DNA of 32,848 bases, from assembly GCA_018263575.1 (NCBI GenBank), contig JAANWX010000036.1, forward strand, positions 1-32,848, given 5' to 3'. The notes beneath the pieces are model-generated. The model ran no database searches, was not told where the DNA came from, and was given only the letters and a program-made list of their open reading frames with translations. Position numbers and translations under genes: made by a program. The stretch's first letter is position 1; each line of letters opens with the position of its first letter. Source of the stretch: Chloroflexota bacterium (GTDB lineage Bacteria > Chloroflexota > Anaerolineae > Anaerolineales > UBA11858). Below are positions 1 through 7,468 of the stretch, piece after piece.

Positions 1-197
1 TCCTCTCCCTGCGGGGGGAGACGCCGGCCGGATTCGCGCTGGTGGGCGTGGGCGGGGCCTTGATCGGCCTGGGCGGGCTGCTGCTCTCCTTTCTCAAGGC
101 CGGGACGCCCATCCTCTCCCGCAAAACCATCCTCACCATCTTCCCCGCCCTTTTGTTGCTGACAACCGCGGCCTTCGTGGCCGGGTTTGCTTTCTAA
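1..197 (+). CDS. C-terminal end of an integral membrane protein (partial)
   Basis: The frame starting at base 3 is open from the window edge to a TAA at 195-197, giving about 64 residues. It contains two strongly hydrophobic stretches: a Gly/Leu-rich one (ALVGVGGALIGLGGLLLSFL) and a second one (IFPALLLLTTAAFVAGFAF) that runs to the C-terminus. Between them is a short basic segment with SRKT. This is the typical end of a polytopic membrane protein, but the family cannot be named from so little. The 5' end lies outside the window. Confidence 0.6.
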   Translation, partial: LSLRGETPAGFALVGVGGALIGLGGLLLSFLKAGTPILSRKTILTIFPALLLLTTAAFVAGFAF

Positions 198-492
198 GTA
201 GGTATGCAAAAGTATCTTTATAGAATTATGTCCTCATGAACCAAGATATGGCTGTGTTGCGTAGCATGCCTTCGGCATCCTGACCGCCATTTAGTAGCCG
301 GGGTTTCTACGCCGCGCCGTGCGGGCCTGTGGCCACTAGCCAAGGGCTGTACACCGTAGGCGCACAACGTGACCCCGTGGGCGCGAGATATCGTCCCCCT
401 CCAGGGATGCTGCGCGAAAATCTCGACTACAGACCACTACCATTTTGAGCAATTACTAAAATTTCACGCTATGGGCGTATCACTGAATACGC
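198..492. other. Intergenic stretch with palindromic repeats
   Basis: No coding frame is supported here. The stretch lies between two convergent genes and holds several short palindromes, including a GCATGCCTTCGGCATCC hairpin near 266-282 and the dispersed repeat block listed at 333-430. Confidence 0.6.
333..430. repeat. Dispersed palindromic repeat block, copy 1
   Basis: Two modules lie side by side. Bases 333-360 carry CCACTAGCC..GGGCTGTACACCGTAGG, which recurs at 6856-6885 and, inverted, at 29365-29395. Bases 384-430 form a hairpin whose arms are CGAGAT and ATCTCG around a GTCCCCCTCC..GGGATGCTGCGC centre. That 47-base module is nearly identical, in inverted orientation, to 19864-19910. 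Eleven bases after it comes ATTTTGAGCAATTA, a diverged version of the TTTTGAGAAGATA tail found beside other hairpins in the window. Confidence 0.7.
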
Positions 493-2205
493 TCACGCCT
501 CCCACAGCTTAAAGTCTTCTAAATTAGAATTCCCAATAAACTCCTGTAAAATGGAATTATCGGGGATCATTTCTCTATCGAGGGGCGAGAACCACTCCAG
601 GAAGGACAGGAGGCGGTTGGCTTCGATCCACTCTTCGGTTTTATGAGAGACCTGGCGGAGGATTGGCTCGGCGAGTGTTTTTAGGGCGGAAAGTTCGTAG
701 GCCAGGGCGGAGTTGAACATGGCGTTTGCCTGCACCTGGTGGGGAAAAATATACTGCTTTTCCCCGCGCCGGACGGATTCCCAGCGGCTGATGGTTTCTT
801 GTGCCGTATACCCCCTTTTGAGCGAGTCGCGCACAATGCGCCGGATTAAGCGGGTGTCTGTCGTGGAAACCCGGTTGTGGCGGTCCAAGTTCAATTGGGT
901 GAGGGCTGAGGCATAGATGCGGAAGGTTTGGTGGGCGGGGATATTGGGTATCAGTTTGGGATTCAGGCCGTGAATCCCCTCGAGGATAATGATTTGTCCC
1001 GGCCGGAGTTGGACGGTTTCGCCCGGTTCACTCATTCCGGTGTGGAAGTCGTAGTGGGGCAATTGCGCGCGCTCTCCGGCTATTAAACGCTCAATGTCGG
1101 CCCCCAGGCGTTCCCGGTTGACGGCTTCTAGGGCCTCGAAGTTCAACTCTCCACTTTCATCCTTGGGCGTCTCTGCGCGGTTAACAAAATAATTATCCAT
1201 TTCTAAGGGAAAGGGAGAAATTCCTCGCGCCAATAATTGGATGGTCAGCCTTTTAGAAAAAGTGGTTTTCCCGGATGAGGAAGGCCCAGCAATGAGGACA
1301 ACGTGCAAATCTTTCTCGCGTTGGGCAATTTGGGCGGCTATTTCGGCAATGAGTTGCTCGTGAAGGGCTTCTGATACGAAAATGACTTTTTGGATTTCGC
1401 CAGCGGCAATGACATCATTTAGATAACCCACGCTGTCTATGCCTAAACGTTGCAGCCAATCCCCGTAGCGCCGGAATATGTTTAATAAGGTGTTGTCTTT
1501 GGGAATGGGTTGGAGGGCTTTTGGAGCCGCTTTTTTGGGGAAACGCAGGAAGAATCCTTCTTCCATGGGGGCGAGGTTAAACCATTGTAAATAACCCGTT
1601 GAGGGAACCATATAGCCATGGTGATAGTCGCGGTGTTCGCCCAATTCATAAAGGACAAGGTAATCTTTATTGCGGTGAGCTAACAAGCGCACTTTGTCTT
1701 TGTAGTTGTTTTCTTCGAAATGGGCTATTGCCTCTTGAAGGGGGACTTTTGTTTTCTTGAAAGGAAGGTCTTGGTCTACTAATTCCCGCATGCGCTTTTC
1801 TACTTTTTCTAATTCATTTTGGTCGAGCGGGGCGCGGCGATAGACCTGGCAAAAATAGCCCCCACTGGTGATAGAGTGGTCAATGGTCAGGTAAGCGTTG
1901 GGGTAGATGTCGTGGAAAGCGCTCTCGAGGAGAAAGGTCAGTGAGCGGCGGTAAAAACGCATCCCATCGGCGTCTCCCATGGTTACCGGGCGCACGTCGG
2001 CATCTCGTGTGACAGGTTGGCTGAGTTCGCGCAGTTTGTTGTTGACAATTGCGCCCACAATAGGGGGTTGGTTGGAGGATTGGTTGGGACGCAAAAAATC
2101 TTCTAGGGTTGCGCCCCGTGGCCCTGAGAGGACGAGGCCGTTGGGCAGGTGAACTTCGACTGTTTTTCGGGGGGATACGAGTTGGATGATTTTATTTTCG
2201 GTCAT
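493..2205 (-). CDS. TGS-domain uridine kinase / phosphoribulokinase-like P-loop kinase
   Basis: This 570-residue protein resembles the two-part nucleoside kinases that join a threonyl-tRNA-synthetase-like N-terminus to a uridine-kinase-like C-terminus. Residues 1-70 look like a TGS (ubiquitin-like) domain, and residues 80-230 like the synthetase second additional domain, with HSITSGGYF near 110. The kinase half has a Walker A loop GPSSSGKTT at 307-315, a DNYF motif near 337, PHYDFHTG at 383-390 and a hydrophobic strand ending IILEGIHG at 406-413, all as in uridine kinases. Expected activity is phosphorylation of a nucleoside or similar small molecule; the true substrate is not known from sequence. 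The start codon has no strong ribosome site. It is the last minus-strand gene here, and the gcv genes upstream end with their own terminator, so it is probably transcribed separately. Confidence 0.85.
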   Translation of the reverse strand: MTENKIIQLVSPRKTVEVHLPNGLVLSGPRGATLEDFLRPNQSSNQPPIVGAIVNNKLRELSQPVTRDADVRPVTMGDADGMRFYRRSLTFLLESAFHDIYPNAYLTIDHSITSGGYFCQVYRRAPLDQNELEKVEKRMRELVDQDLPFKKTKVPLQEAIAHFEENNYKDKVRLLAHRNKDYLVLYELGEHRDYHHGYMVPSTGYLQWFNLAPMEEGFFLRFPKKAAPKALQPIPKDNTLLNIFRRYGDWLQRLGIDSVGYLNDVIAAGEIQKVIFVSEALHEQLIAEIAAQIAQREKDLHVVLIAGPSSSGKTTFSKRLTIQLLARGISPFPLEMDNYFVNRAETPKDESGELNFEALEAVNRERLGADIERLIAGERAQLPHYDFHTGMSEPGETVQLRPGQIIILEGIHGLNPKLIPNIPAHQTFRIYASALTQLNLDRHNRVSTTDTRLIRRIVRDSLKRGYTAQETISRWESVRRGEKQYIFPHQVQANAMFNSALAYELSALKTLAEPILRQVSHKTEEWIEANRLLSFLEWFSPLDREMIPDNSILQEFIGNSNLEDFKLWEA

Positions 2206-2411
2206 AGGTATTTTCTTGGTGGGGGTGGGTTTTGTGGGGGGAAGGATATTTTATCATGCCAGTGAAGATTGGGGGAGAGATGGCGATCCCTCTCCACCTG
2301 GCACTGCCCACGCCGGGAGATTTGGCCCACACCCGGCTTTCACCGCTCACGCCGGCGGGAGGTGGCCACACACGTGAACGGTGACCGGTTGGGGAATCCG
2401 CCAACTTCTCC

Positions 2412-2454
2412 CTCCCAAAAAAGAAAAGCCCTGGCTTCTTATGACCAGGGCTTT
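2412..2454 (-). terminator. Rho-independent terminator of the gcv operon
   Basis: AAAGCCCTGG (2425-2434) pairs with CCAGGGCTTT (2445-2454) around a 10-base loop. Read on the minus strand, the stem is followed by a T-rich run, TTCTTTTTTGGG. It lies just after the gcvPB stop codon. Confidence 0.85.
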
Positions 2455-2476
2455 GGACGCTGACTATGTGGTTCTT

Positions 2477-3961
2477 TTAGTCTTCTCCGTAGCCTTCTGG
2501 CAATTGGGTGCGGAGTATGAGCTCTTTGGCGGCTTTGACCTCATCTAAACGGCCAAAGGGGGTGCGGTGCGGGGCGTTGTGGAGTTTTTCGGGGTCGGTG
2601 CGGGCTTCTTCGGCAATTTTGAGAAGGGTTTCGGCGAAGGCGTCCAGGGTATCTTTGGTCTCAGTTTCGGTGGGTTCTATCATTAGGGCTTCGGGGATGA
2701 TGAGGGGGAAGTAGTTGGTGGGGGGATGGAAGCCAAAATCCATGAGACGTTTGGAGATATCTAGGGCGCGGATGCCGGGTGCGTCTTCCCAGTGACCTTG
2801 GGCCACGAATTCGTGCATGCACAGCCGCTCGTGAGGGATGTGGTAGGTGTCTTTGACGAGGGCCTGGAGGTAGTTGGCGTTGAGCACGGCGTATTCGGAT
2901 ACGGCGCGGAGGCCGTTTTTGCCCAGGGTGAGCATGTAGGTGAAGGCTCTGACAACCATGCCAAAGTGCCCATGGAAGGCCTTGACGCGCCCAATGCTCT
3001 GTTTGGGGGTGATTAGATCGTAGAAGGGCAAGGTTTCTTCGGTCTCTTCCTTGGTCATGGCCACCTGGGGGAAGGGTAAGAATTCCGCCAGTTCGGCGGT
3101 GACTCCCACGGGGCCGGAGCCGGGACCGCCCCCTCCGTGCGGGGTAGAGAATGTTTTGTGCAGGTTGAAGTGCATCACGTCTATGCCGCTGTCTCCCGGT
3201 CTATGGATGCCGAGCAGGGCGTTCATGTTGGCCCCATCGCCGTAGACTAATCCACCCGCTTCGTGCACCAGTTGGCATACTTCGTGGATGTTTTCATCGA
3301 AGAGGCCCAAGGTGTTGGGGTTGGTGATCATGAGCCCGGCCAAGGTGTCATCGCATTCTGCTTTTAGGGCCTCTAGGTCGACGTTTCCGCGTTCGTCAGA
3401 TGGGAGTTCGACCATCTCTAATCCGCTCATGGAGGAGGAAGCTGGGTTCGTTCCGTGGGCGGAGTCGGGGACGAGCATTTTGACACGTTTTTCGTCTCCC
3501 CGCGCGCGATGGTAAGCGCGAATGATGAGCACGCCGGTCAGTTCTCCGTGAGCGCCGGCCGCAGGTTGGAGGGTGACGGCATCGAAGCCGGAAATTTCTC
3601 CCAGCCATTTTTGGGTTTCGTACATCAGTCCCAGGGCGCCTTGGACGGTTATGGCGGGTTGGAGGGGGTGGATTTGCGCGAATCCCGGCAGGCGGGCGGT
3701 TTCTTCGTTGATCTTGGGGTTGTATTTCATGGTGCATGAGCCCAAGGGGTAGAAACCGTTGTCTACGCTGTGGTTGAGTTGGGAAAGGTTGGTGAAGTGG
3801 CGAATCACTTCATGTTCGGAAAGCTCTGGCAAGGGGAGTTCTTCGCGCAGGAAGTCTTTGGGTAAATCTGCGGTGGGGACGTCTGATTTGGGGAATTGGA
3901 CGCCTTTTCGCCCCGGTGCGGAAAGTTCGAATATGGTGGGTTGGACGTTGGATTTAGTCAT
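2477..3961 (-). CDS. gcvPB: Glycine dehydrogenase (decarboxylating) subunit 2
   Basis: This is the C-terminal half of P protein in organisms where the glycine decarboxylase is split in two. With GcvPA it decarboxylates glycine using pyridoxal phosphate and passes the aminomethyl group to lipoylated GcvH. The 494 residues match the family length. The PLP-binding lysine is K269 in HFNLHKTFSTPHGGGGPG, followed by the glycine-rich loop, and NHSVDNGFYPLGSCTMKYNP (63-82) is the conserved N-terminal signature. The start is well set: an AGGAGGG ribosome site overlaps the TAG stop of gcvPA, and only 10 bases separate the two genes, so they are co-transcribed and probably coupled. A terminator follows the gene. 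Confidence 0.97.
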   Translation of the reverse strand: MTKSNVQPTIFELSAPGRKGVQFPKSDVPTADLPKDFLREELPLPELSEHEVIRHFTNLSQLNHSVDNGFYPLGSCTMKYNPKINEETARLPGFAQIHPLQPAITVQGALGLMYETQKWLGEISGFDAVTLQPAAGAHGELTGVLIIRAYHRARGDEKRVKMLVPDSAHGTNPASSSMSGLEMVELPSDERGNVDLEALKAECDDTLAGLMITNPNTLGLFDENIHEVCQLVHEAGGLVYGDGANMNALLGIHRPGDSGIDVMHFNLHKTFSTPHGGGGPGSGPVGVTAELAEFLPFPQVAMTKEETEETLPFYDLITPKQSIGRVKAFHGHFGMVVRAFTYMLTLGKNGLRAVSEYAVLNANYLQALVKDTYHIPHERLCMHEFVAQGHWEDAPGIRALDISKRLMDFGFHPPTNYFPLIIPEALMIEPTETETKDTLDAFAETLLKIAEEARTDPEKLHNAPHRTPFGRLDEVKAAKELILRTQLPEGYGED

Positions 3962-3971
3962 TGGATCCCTC

Positions 3972-5306
3972 CTACTCTTCGAGCAAAACGTGAATCAGGT
4001 AGTCTATTTCTGAGCGTGTGTTCATTTCAGTGATGGCTACCAGGAGTTCGTTTTCTAGTTCGGGATAGTCTTTGCTTAGTTCGTATCCGCCCAGGATGTC
4101 GTGCGCCAGAAGGTGTTTGTTGACCTCTTCGGCCGGGCGTGGGCAATGGACGACAAATTCGTTGAAGAAAGATTGGACGGGGTTGACCATGTAGCCGGGG
4201 ACGGTGTTGATCTTTTCAGCGGCGTAATGGGCTTTATGGTAGTTGAGTTCGGCCACTTGGCGGAGTCCGTGTTTGCCTAACAGGCTCATATAGATGGTGG
4301 AGGCCAAGACGATGAGTCCCTGGTTGGTGCAAATGTTGGAGGTGGCCCGTTCGCGGCGGATGTGCTGCTCGCGGGTGTTGAGGGTGAGGGTGTAGCCACG
4401 TTGTCCTCGGTCGTCAACAGTTTCTCCCGCCAGGCGTCCGGCCATTTTTCGGACATATTTTTGTTTGGTGGCGAAGATGCCCAGGTAAGGCCCACCATAG
4501 GCAAGGGGGATGCCCAGGGGCTGTCCTTCCCCGGTGACGATGTCGGCGTCGAATTCGCTGGGCGGTTTGAGAAGTCCCAGGGCGAGGGGGTTGACGTGAA
4601 CGGCCAGCAAGGCGCCCACCTCGTGAGCGGCCTCTCCCAGGGCGGCGTAGTCGAAGATGCGCCCGAAGAAATCGGGGTATTGAACGATGACTACGGCGGT
4701 GTTTTTATCCAGGAGGGGGCGTAGTTCTTCCGGCCCGGCCTTGGGGTCGAGGTCTTCTCCGACAATTTCCAAGGGAGCGCCTTCCATGTAGGTGTGAACG
4801 GTTTCGCGGTAGTGAGGATGGAGGGCGGGGGAGAGGATGACTTTTTGGCGTCGTCCCCGGAAGGTGTGATAGGCCATATTGACCGCTTCGGCGACGGCGG
4901 TAGCCCCGTCGTAGTGAGAAGCGTTAGAAATATCCATGCCTGTCAGGGCGGCGATCAGGCTTTGATATTCGAAGATGGTCTGCAAAGTTCCCTGAGAAAT
5001 TTCAGGCTGATAAGGCGTGTAAGCGGTATAGAATTCTCCCCGCCGGAGGAGGGAATCCACCGCGGCTGGGATGTAGTGGTTATACGCGCCCGCGCCAAGG
5101 AATGAGCTTAGTTCTTGGGTGGTTTCATTGGCGGAGGCGATGTATTGAAGCTCGTCGAGAGCCTCCATTTCTGTTATGCCATGGGGAAGGGCCAGGTCTG
5201 GGAAACGACCATCTTTGGGTAAGCATTGGAATAGGTCTTCTAAGTTCTCTTGTCCAATGGTTTCCAGCATGGCTTCCCGTTCGGCATTGGTGTGAGGAAT
5301 ATACAT
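3972..5306 (-). CDS. gcvPA: Glycine dehydrogenase (decarboxylating) subunit 1
   Basis: This is the N-terminal half of the split P protein, which forms a heterotetramer with GcvPB. The 444-residue length is normal. It begins with the family-typical MYIPHTNAEREAMLETIG segment and contains SSFLGAGAYNHYIPAAVDSL near 87-106, NASHYDGATAVAEAVNMA near 148, and the RREKATSNICTNQ-type motif (here RRERATSNICTNQ) near 345. The subunit lacks the PLP lysine, which sits in GcvPB. It lies between gcvH and gcvPB in one minus-strand operon. The gap to gcvH is 121 bases and is filled by an inverted repeat, whereas the junction to gcvPB is tight. Confidence 0.97.
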   Translation of the reverse strand: MYIPHTNAEREAMLETIGQENLEDLFQCLPKDGRFPDLALPHGITEMEALDELQYIASANETTQELSSFLGAGAYNHYIPAAVDSLLRRGEFYTAYTPYQPEISQGTLQTIFEYQSLIAALTGMDISNASHYDGATAVAEAVNMAYHTFRGRRQKVILSPALHPHYRETVHTYMEGAPLEIVGEDLDPKAGPEELRPLLDKNTAVVIVQYPDFFGRIFDYAALGEAAHEVGALLAVHVNPLALGLLKPPSEFDADIVTGEGQPLGIPLAYGGPYLGIFATKQKYVRKMAGRLAGETVDDRGQRGYTLTLNTREQHIRRERATSNICTNQGLIVLASTIYMSLLGKHGLRQVAELNYHKAHYAAEKINTVPGYMVNPVQSFFNEFVVHCPRPAEEVNKHLLAHDILGGYELSKDYPELENELLVAITEMNTRSEIDYLIHVLLEE

Positions 5307-5330
5307 GGGAAGTCCTTTTAGTTTCTAGTG

Positions 5331-5425
5331 GTAACCGTTCACCCACCTTCGCCCCCCAACCCCCAATCCTGGGGGAGTCAGCCTTCCCCCCAGAGTTGGA
5401 GGGACAGGGGGGCGTGAATGGTTAC
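5331..5425. repeat. Intergenic inverted repeat between gcvH and gcvPA
   Basis: GTAACCGTTCAC (5331-5342) is mirrored by GTGAATGGTTAC (5414-5425), with further G/C-rich pairing inside (CGCCCCCC against GGGGGGCG). The right arm comes within three bases of the gcvH stop codon. Similar CC-rich palindromes are common between genes in this window. It could fold in the operon transcript, but there is no T-run to make it a clear terminator. Confidence 0.65.
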
Positions 5426-5427
5426 TT

Positions 5428-5814
5428 CTAATGGTCACGTTCTAGGTTTTGGTAGGCTTCGGCGTCGAGGAGGTCGTCAAGTTCGCCAGGGTCGCTGAGT
5501 TCAATCTTGAGCAGCCAGGCGGCGCCGTAAGGGTCCTCGTTGACGACTTCTGGCTGGTCGGCCAGCTCTTCGTTGATCTCGACAACTGTTCCGCTGACGG
5601 GCATGTAGATGTCGGCGGCGGCCTTGACGGATTCGACGATGGCCACGGTTTCACCTTGGCCAAGTTCGTCTCCTTCGAAGGCCACAATCTCTACGAAGAC
5701 GATATCCGAGAGTTGGTCTTGTGCATAATCAGTTATCCCGATTGTGCCTAAGTCGTCTTCCACGAGAATCCATTCGTCATTTGAGGTATACTGTAGGTTG
5801 GTAGGGGTTTCCAT
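5428..5814 (-). CDS. gcvH: Glycine cleavage system H protein
   Basis: This small carrier protein shuttles the aminomethyl group between the P, T and L proteins on a lipoyl arm. The protein has 128 residues, the usual size. The lipoylation site is K64 in the ESVKAAADIYMPVSGTV segment, followed by the conserved NEELADQPEVVNEDPYGAAWL region (104-ish) and the acidic helical C-terminus. The start is supported by AAGGAG nine bases before the ATG. It is the first gene of the gcvH-gcvPA-gcvPB operon; gcvT is absent here and must lie elsewhere if the pathway is complete. The leader carries the structured element at 5868-5907. Confidence 0.97.
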   Translation of the reverse strand: METPTNLQYTSNDEWILVEDDLGTIGITDYAQDQLSDIVFVEIVAFEGDELGQGETVAIVESVKAAADIYMPVSGTVVEINEELADQPEVVNEDPYGAAWLLKIELSDPGELDDLLDAEAYQNLERDH

Positions 5815-5867
5815 GAAAAAATACTCCTTGAAAAAATCTATATAGGGGACTAAAAAAGCGAACGCAA

Positions 5868-5907
5868 AGGGGAGCGCGTGCGCCTCTGTTTGGAGGATCT
5901 CTCCCCT
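5868..5907 (-). promoter_or_regulatory. Structured leader upstream of gcvH, unknown regulatory element
   Basis: On the minus strand the leader has an outer stem AGGGGAG/CTCCCCT enclosing an inner stem CCTC/GAGG, then a GCGTTCGC mini-hairpin followed by six T residues about 45 bases before the gcvH start. It contains a GGGGAGAGA segment that recalls glycine riboswitches, but the conserved CCGAAGG core of that class is not present. It may be an attenuator-like element; this is inference only. Confidence 0.35.
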
Positions 5908-5925
5908 GCTGTTCTTATTTTCTTA

Positions 5926-6034
5926 GGGGGTAACTACTCACCCACTGTCATTTCGACGAGGAACGAGGAGAAATCTTTGCTAGCGAATGCAAGATTTCTC
6001 TCTTCGTTCGAAATGACATCTGAGGAGTTACCTT
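5926..6034. repeat. Long imperfect inverted repeat (GTCATTTCGA element)
   Basis: The outer arms GGGTAACTACTCA (5928-5940) and TGAGGAGTTACC (6021-6032) flank inner arms that start GTCATTTCGA (5947) and end TCGAAATGAC (6017), with AGAAATCTT against AAGATTTCT near the centre. The GTCATTTCGAnGAAnGAAGAGAAATCTT sequence type is a widespread dispersed intergenic repeat in bacteria. It separates gcvH from the signalling block. Confidence 0.8.
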
Positions 6035-6068
6035 AGGGGTATTATATCAGATTGATGGGATTTTTGGA

Positions 6069-6227
6069 GATGGTTCATTTCAAGCTAGAAATTAGTGGAC
6101 ACTTTTCCTCACGGGTAGAAACCCAACCGTGTTGGGTAGATTTGGTAGACTGCGATTTGCCCAATTATGCCGCCAACGCGGTTGGCCACTTCGTGTACCC
6201 AAAGTGTATTCATGTTTCTGAACCATC
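6069..6227. repeat. MITE-like non-coding element with short terminal inverted repeats
   Basis: GATGGTTCA (6069-6077) and TGAACCATC (6219-6227) bound a stretch with two internal hairpins: ACCCAA/TTGGGT at 6121-6137 and GCCAAC/GTTGGC at 6172-6186. Its inner sequences CACGGGTAGAAACCCAAC and CCGCCAACGCGGTTGG have diverged counterparts in the block at 28334-28446. The 69-residue open frame over it has no coding character. Confidence 0.5.
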
Positions 6228-6299
6228 CCGATTTTTGGTTAGGGGATTTGTGGATTGGTAATGACTTGAAAATGCCTTATAATTAGGATTGTGGACGGG

Positions 6300-6692
6300 T
6301 TACCTTTTCTGAGTTTGCGCGCCGAAGAAGGTTGTTGATGTAGCGGTCAACATATTGGGTGAGACAGGTTTGGTTAGATATTCGTCCGCCCCCAAATTCA
6401 ATGCTTTTGTAATTACTTCCGAAGAGGCAATTACTGATATAATAATGATTGGTATCTTACTGAATTCCCTAATCTCTGAGCAGACTTGCAAACCGTCCAT
6501 GCGAGGCATAAGCAAATCAAGGATGATGAGGTCAGGTTTAAGTCGACGAGCTAGTTCGATACCCTCTTTTCCGGAACTAGCTGTCAAAACGTCATAATCT
6601 GTCATCGCTAAGAGAATTTGAAATAACTCTATTGCGGATGGGTCATCGTCAATGACCAATATTTTGGGAGAGCCGTTAGGTAATTTGACCAT
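6300..6692 (-). CDS. Single-domain response regulator (CheY-like receiver), frameshifted C-terminus
   Basis: This is a receiver domain without an output domain. It has the acidic pair DDD (15-17), phospho-acceptor D59 in LIILDLLMP, S86 in place of the usual Thr switch residue, and K108 in YLTKP. After VSPNML (about residue 115) the annotated frame changes to an unrelated tail TATSTTFFGAQTQKR. Reading one base over from about 6348 gives RYINNLLRRANSEK, a normal receiver end, stopping at 6283-6285. So the gene appears to have lost one base near its 3' end (ttggac to ttgac). The core domain is intact. It lies divergent to the GAF/kinase genes and may work with that kinase. Partner and output are unknown. 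Confidence 0.85.
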   Translation of the reverse strand: MVKLPNGSPKILVIDDDPSAIELFQILLAMTDYDVLTASSGKEGIELARRLKPDLIILDLLMPRMDGLQVCSEIREFSKIPIIIISVIASSEVITKALNLGADEYLTKPVSPNMLTATSTTFFGAQTQKR

Positions 6693-6783
6693 TTCATTAA
6701 TAATACAACATATCTAGCATTGTTTGCTTTACAGGTGGTTTACAATTAGGCTTTAGTAAGACGGTATTCATGTCGCTTTTTCG

Positions 6784-6890
6784 TATCATCTCAAAAAATA
6801 GGGGGCTGATGTCCCTCTACAGGGATGCTGCGCGATAGGGCGATTTGGTAAATCGCCACTAGCCTATGGGCTGTACACCGTAAGGCAAAG
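6784..6890. repeat. Dispersed palindromic repeat block, copy 2
   Basis: It contains ATCATCTCAAAAAAT (a diverged inverted tail), GTCCCTCTACAGGGATGCTGCGCG, a GGCGATTTggtAAATCGCC hairpin (6839-6856 region), and CCACTAGCC..GGGCTGTACACCGTAAGG at 6856-6885. These modules recur at 333-430, 19864-19910 and 29365-29395. The block occupies the space between the divergent regulator and GAF gene and runs up to a possible but unlikely GTG start at 6890. Confidence 0.7.
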
Positions 6891-6982
6891 TGCAACTTTG
6901 CACCGAAATACCATTTCGACCTACATTTCCCCGGAATATTGAGAAGTTACGCTTTGTCTATGCGCCAATAGGATTCGTAGTG

Positions 6983-7468
6983 ATGATGTCAGAACTTGCT
7001 CAGGTTGGTAATAGAGATATAGTCCCCGAGTTATTAGAACTAAGTCGACTAGTAGCAGGCGCTGAATCAACTTTGGATACCTTACCACAGATTGTTAACC
7101 TGACTCAGGAAGTGATTATCTTTGATAATTTGGTCGTCTTCCTAGCTGAAGAGGGTGAACTAAGGCCATATTTTGCGCGTGCTGTTGGTCGCGGTCGTTC
7201 CCAAGAGGCGGATATTGCCTGGGGGATGGGCGTAGCCGCGGAGATTTATGAGGCCGGAGAAACAGTTGCCAAAAAGGAGGAGTTAGAAGGCGCGGAAAAT
7301 AATCGTCTCAAGGTGAGGTATTATCTGGGCATCCCCCTTAGCCTTGGGAAACGCAAGATAGGCGTTGTGGTCTTTATACGTTTTGGGGGGCCGGATTATG
7401 AAATCACGCAGATACGATTGGCCGAGTTCATAGCTGAGCATATTGCTTATCTCATAGATGGGAAATAA
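6983..7468 (+). CDS. GAF domain sensor protein, likely N-terminal part of a split histidine kinase
   Basis: About 161 residues from the ATG at 6983 form a GAF-type sensory fold, with the pattern LVVFLAEEGELRPYFARAVGRG, then YYLGIPLSLGKRKIGVVVFIRF and a closing amphipathic helix. The frame is open upstream to 6890, but that part lies in a repeat, so the ATG is preferred. The frame ends at a TAA (7466-7468), and the kinase domain continues in the very same frame with no gap. In related proteins GAF and HisKA are parts of one chain, and the linker LVAKVEVLETGQKLNAMQED after the stop is that normal linker. The TAA therefore splits one ancestral GAF-histidine kinase in two. Confidence 0.75.
   Translation: MMSELAQVGNRDIVPELLELSRLVAGAESTLDTLPQIVNLTQEVIIFDNLVVFLAEEGELRPYFARAVGRGRSQEADIAWGMGVAAEIYEAGETVAKKEELEGAENNRLKVRYYLGIPLSLGKRKIGVVVFIRFGGPDYEITQIRLAEFIAEHIAYLIDGK

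Noticed and set aside
2186-2463. Short open frames between the kinase-like gene and gcvPB
   Set aside because: They lie in GC-rich repeat sequence and the gcvPB terminator and have no start signals.
5815-5930. Glycine riboswitch before gcvH
   Set aside because: The GGGGAGAGA segment is suggestive, but the conserved core of the class (CCGAAGG.. and CUCUCAGG-type end) is not found on the minus strand, so only a structured leader is reported.
6052-6261. 69-residue plus-strand open frame
   Set aside because: It coincides with the MITE-like block with terminal and internal inverted repeats; there is no ribosome site, no recognisable fold and an unusual composition.
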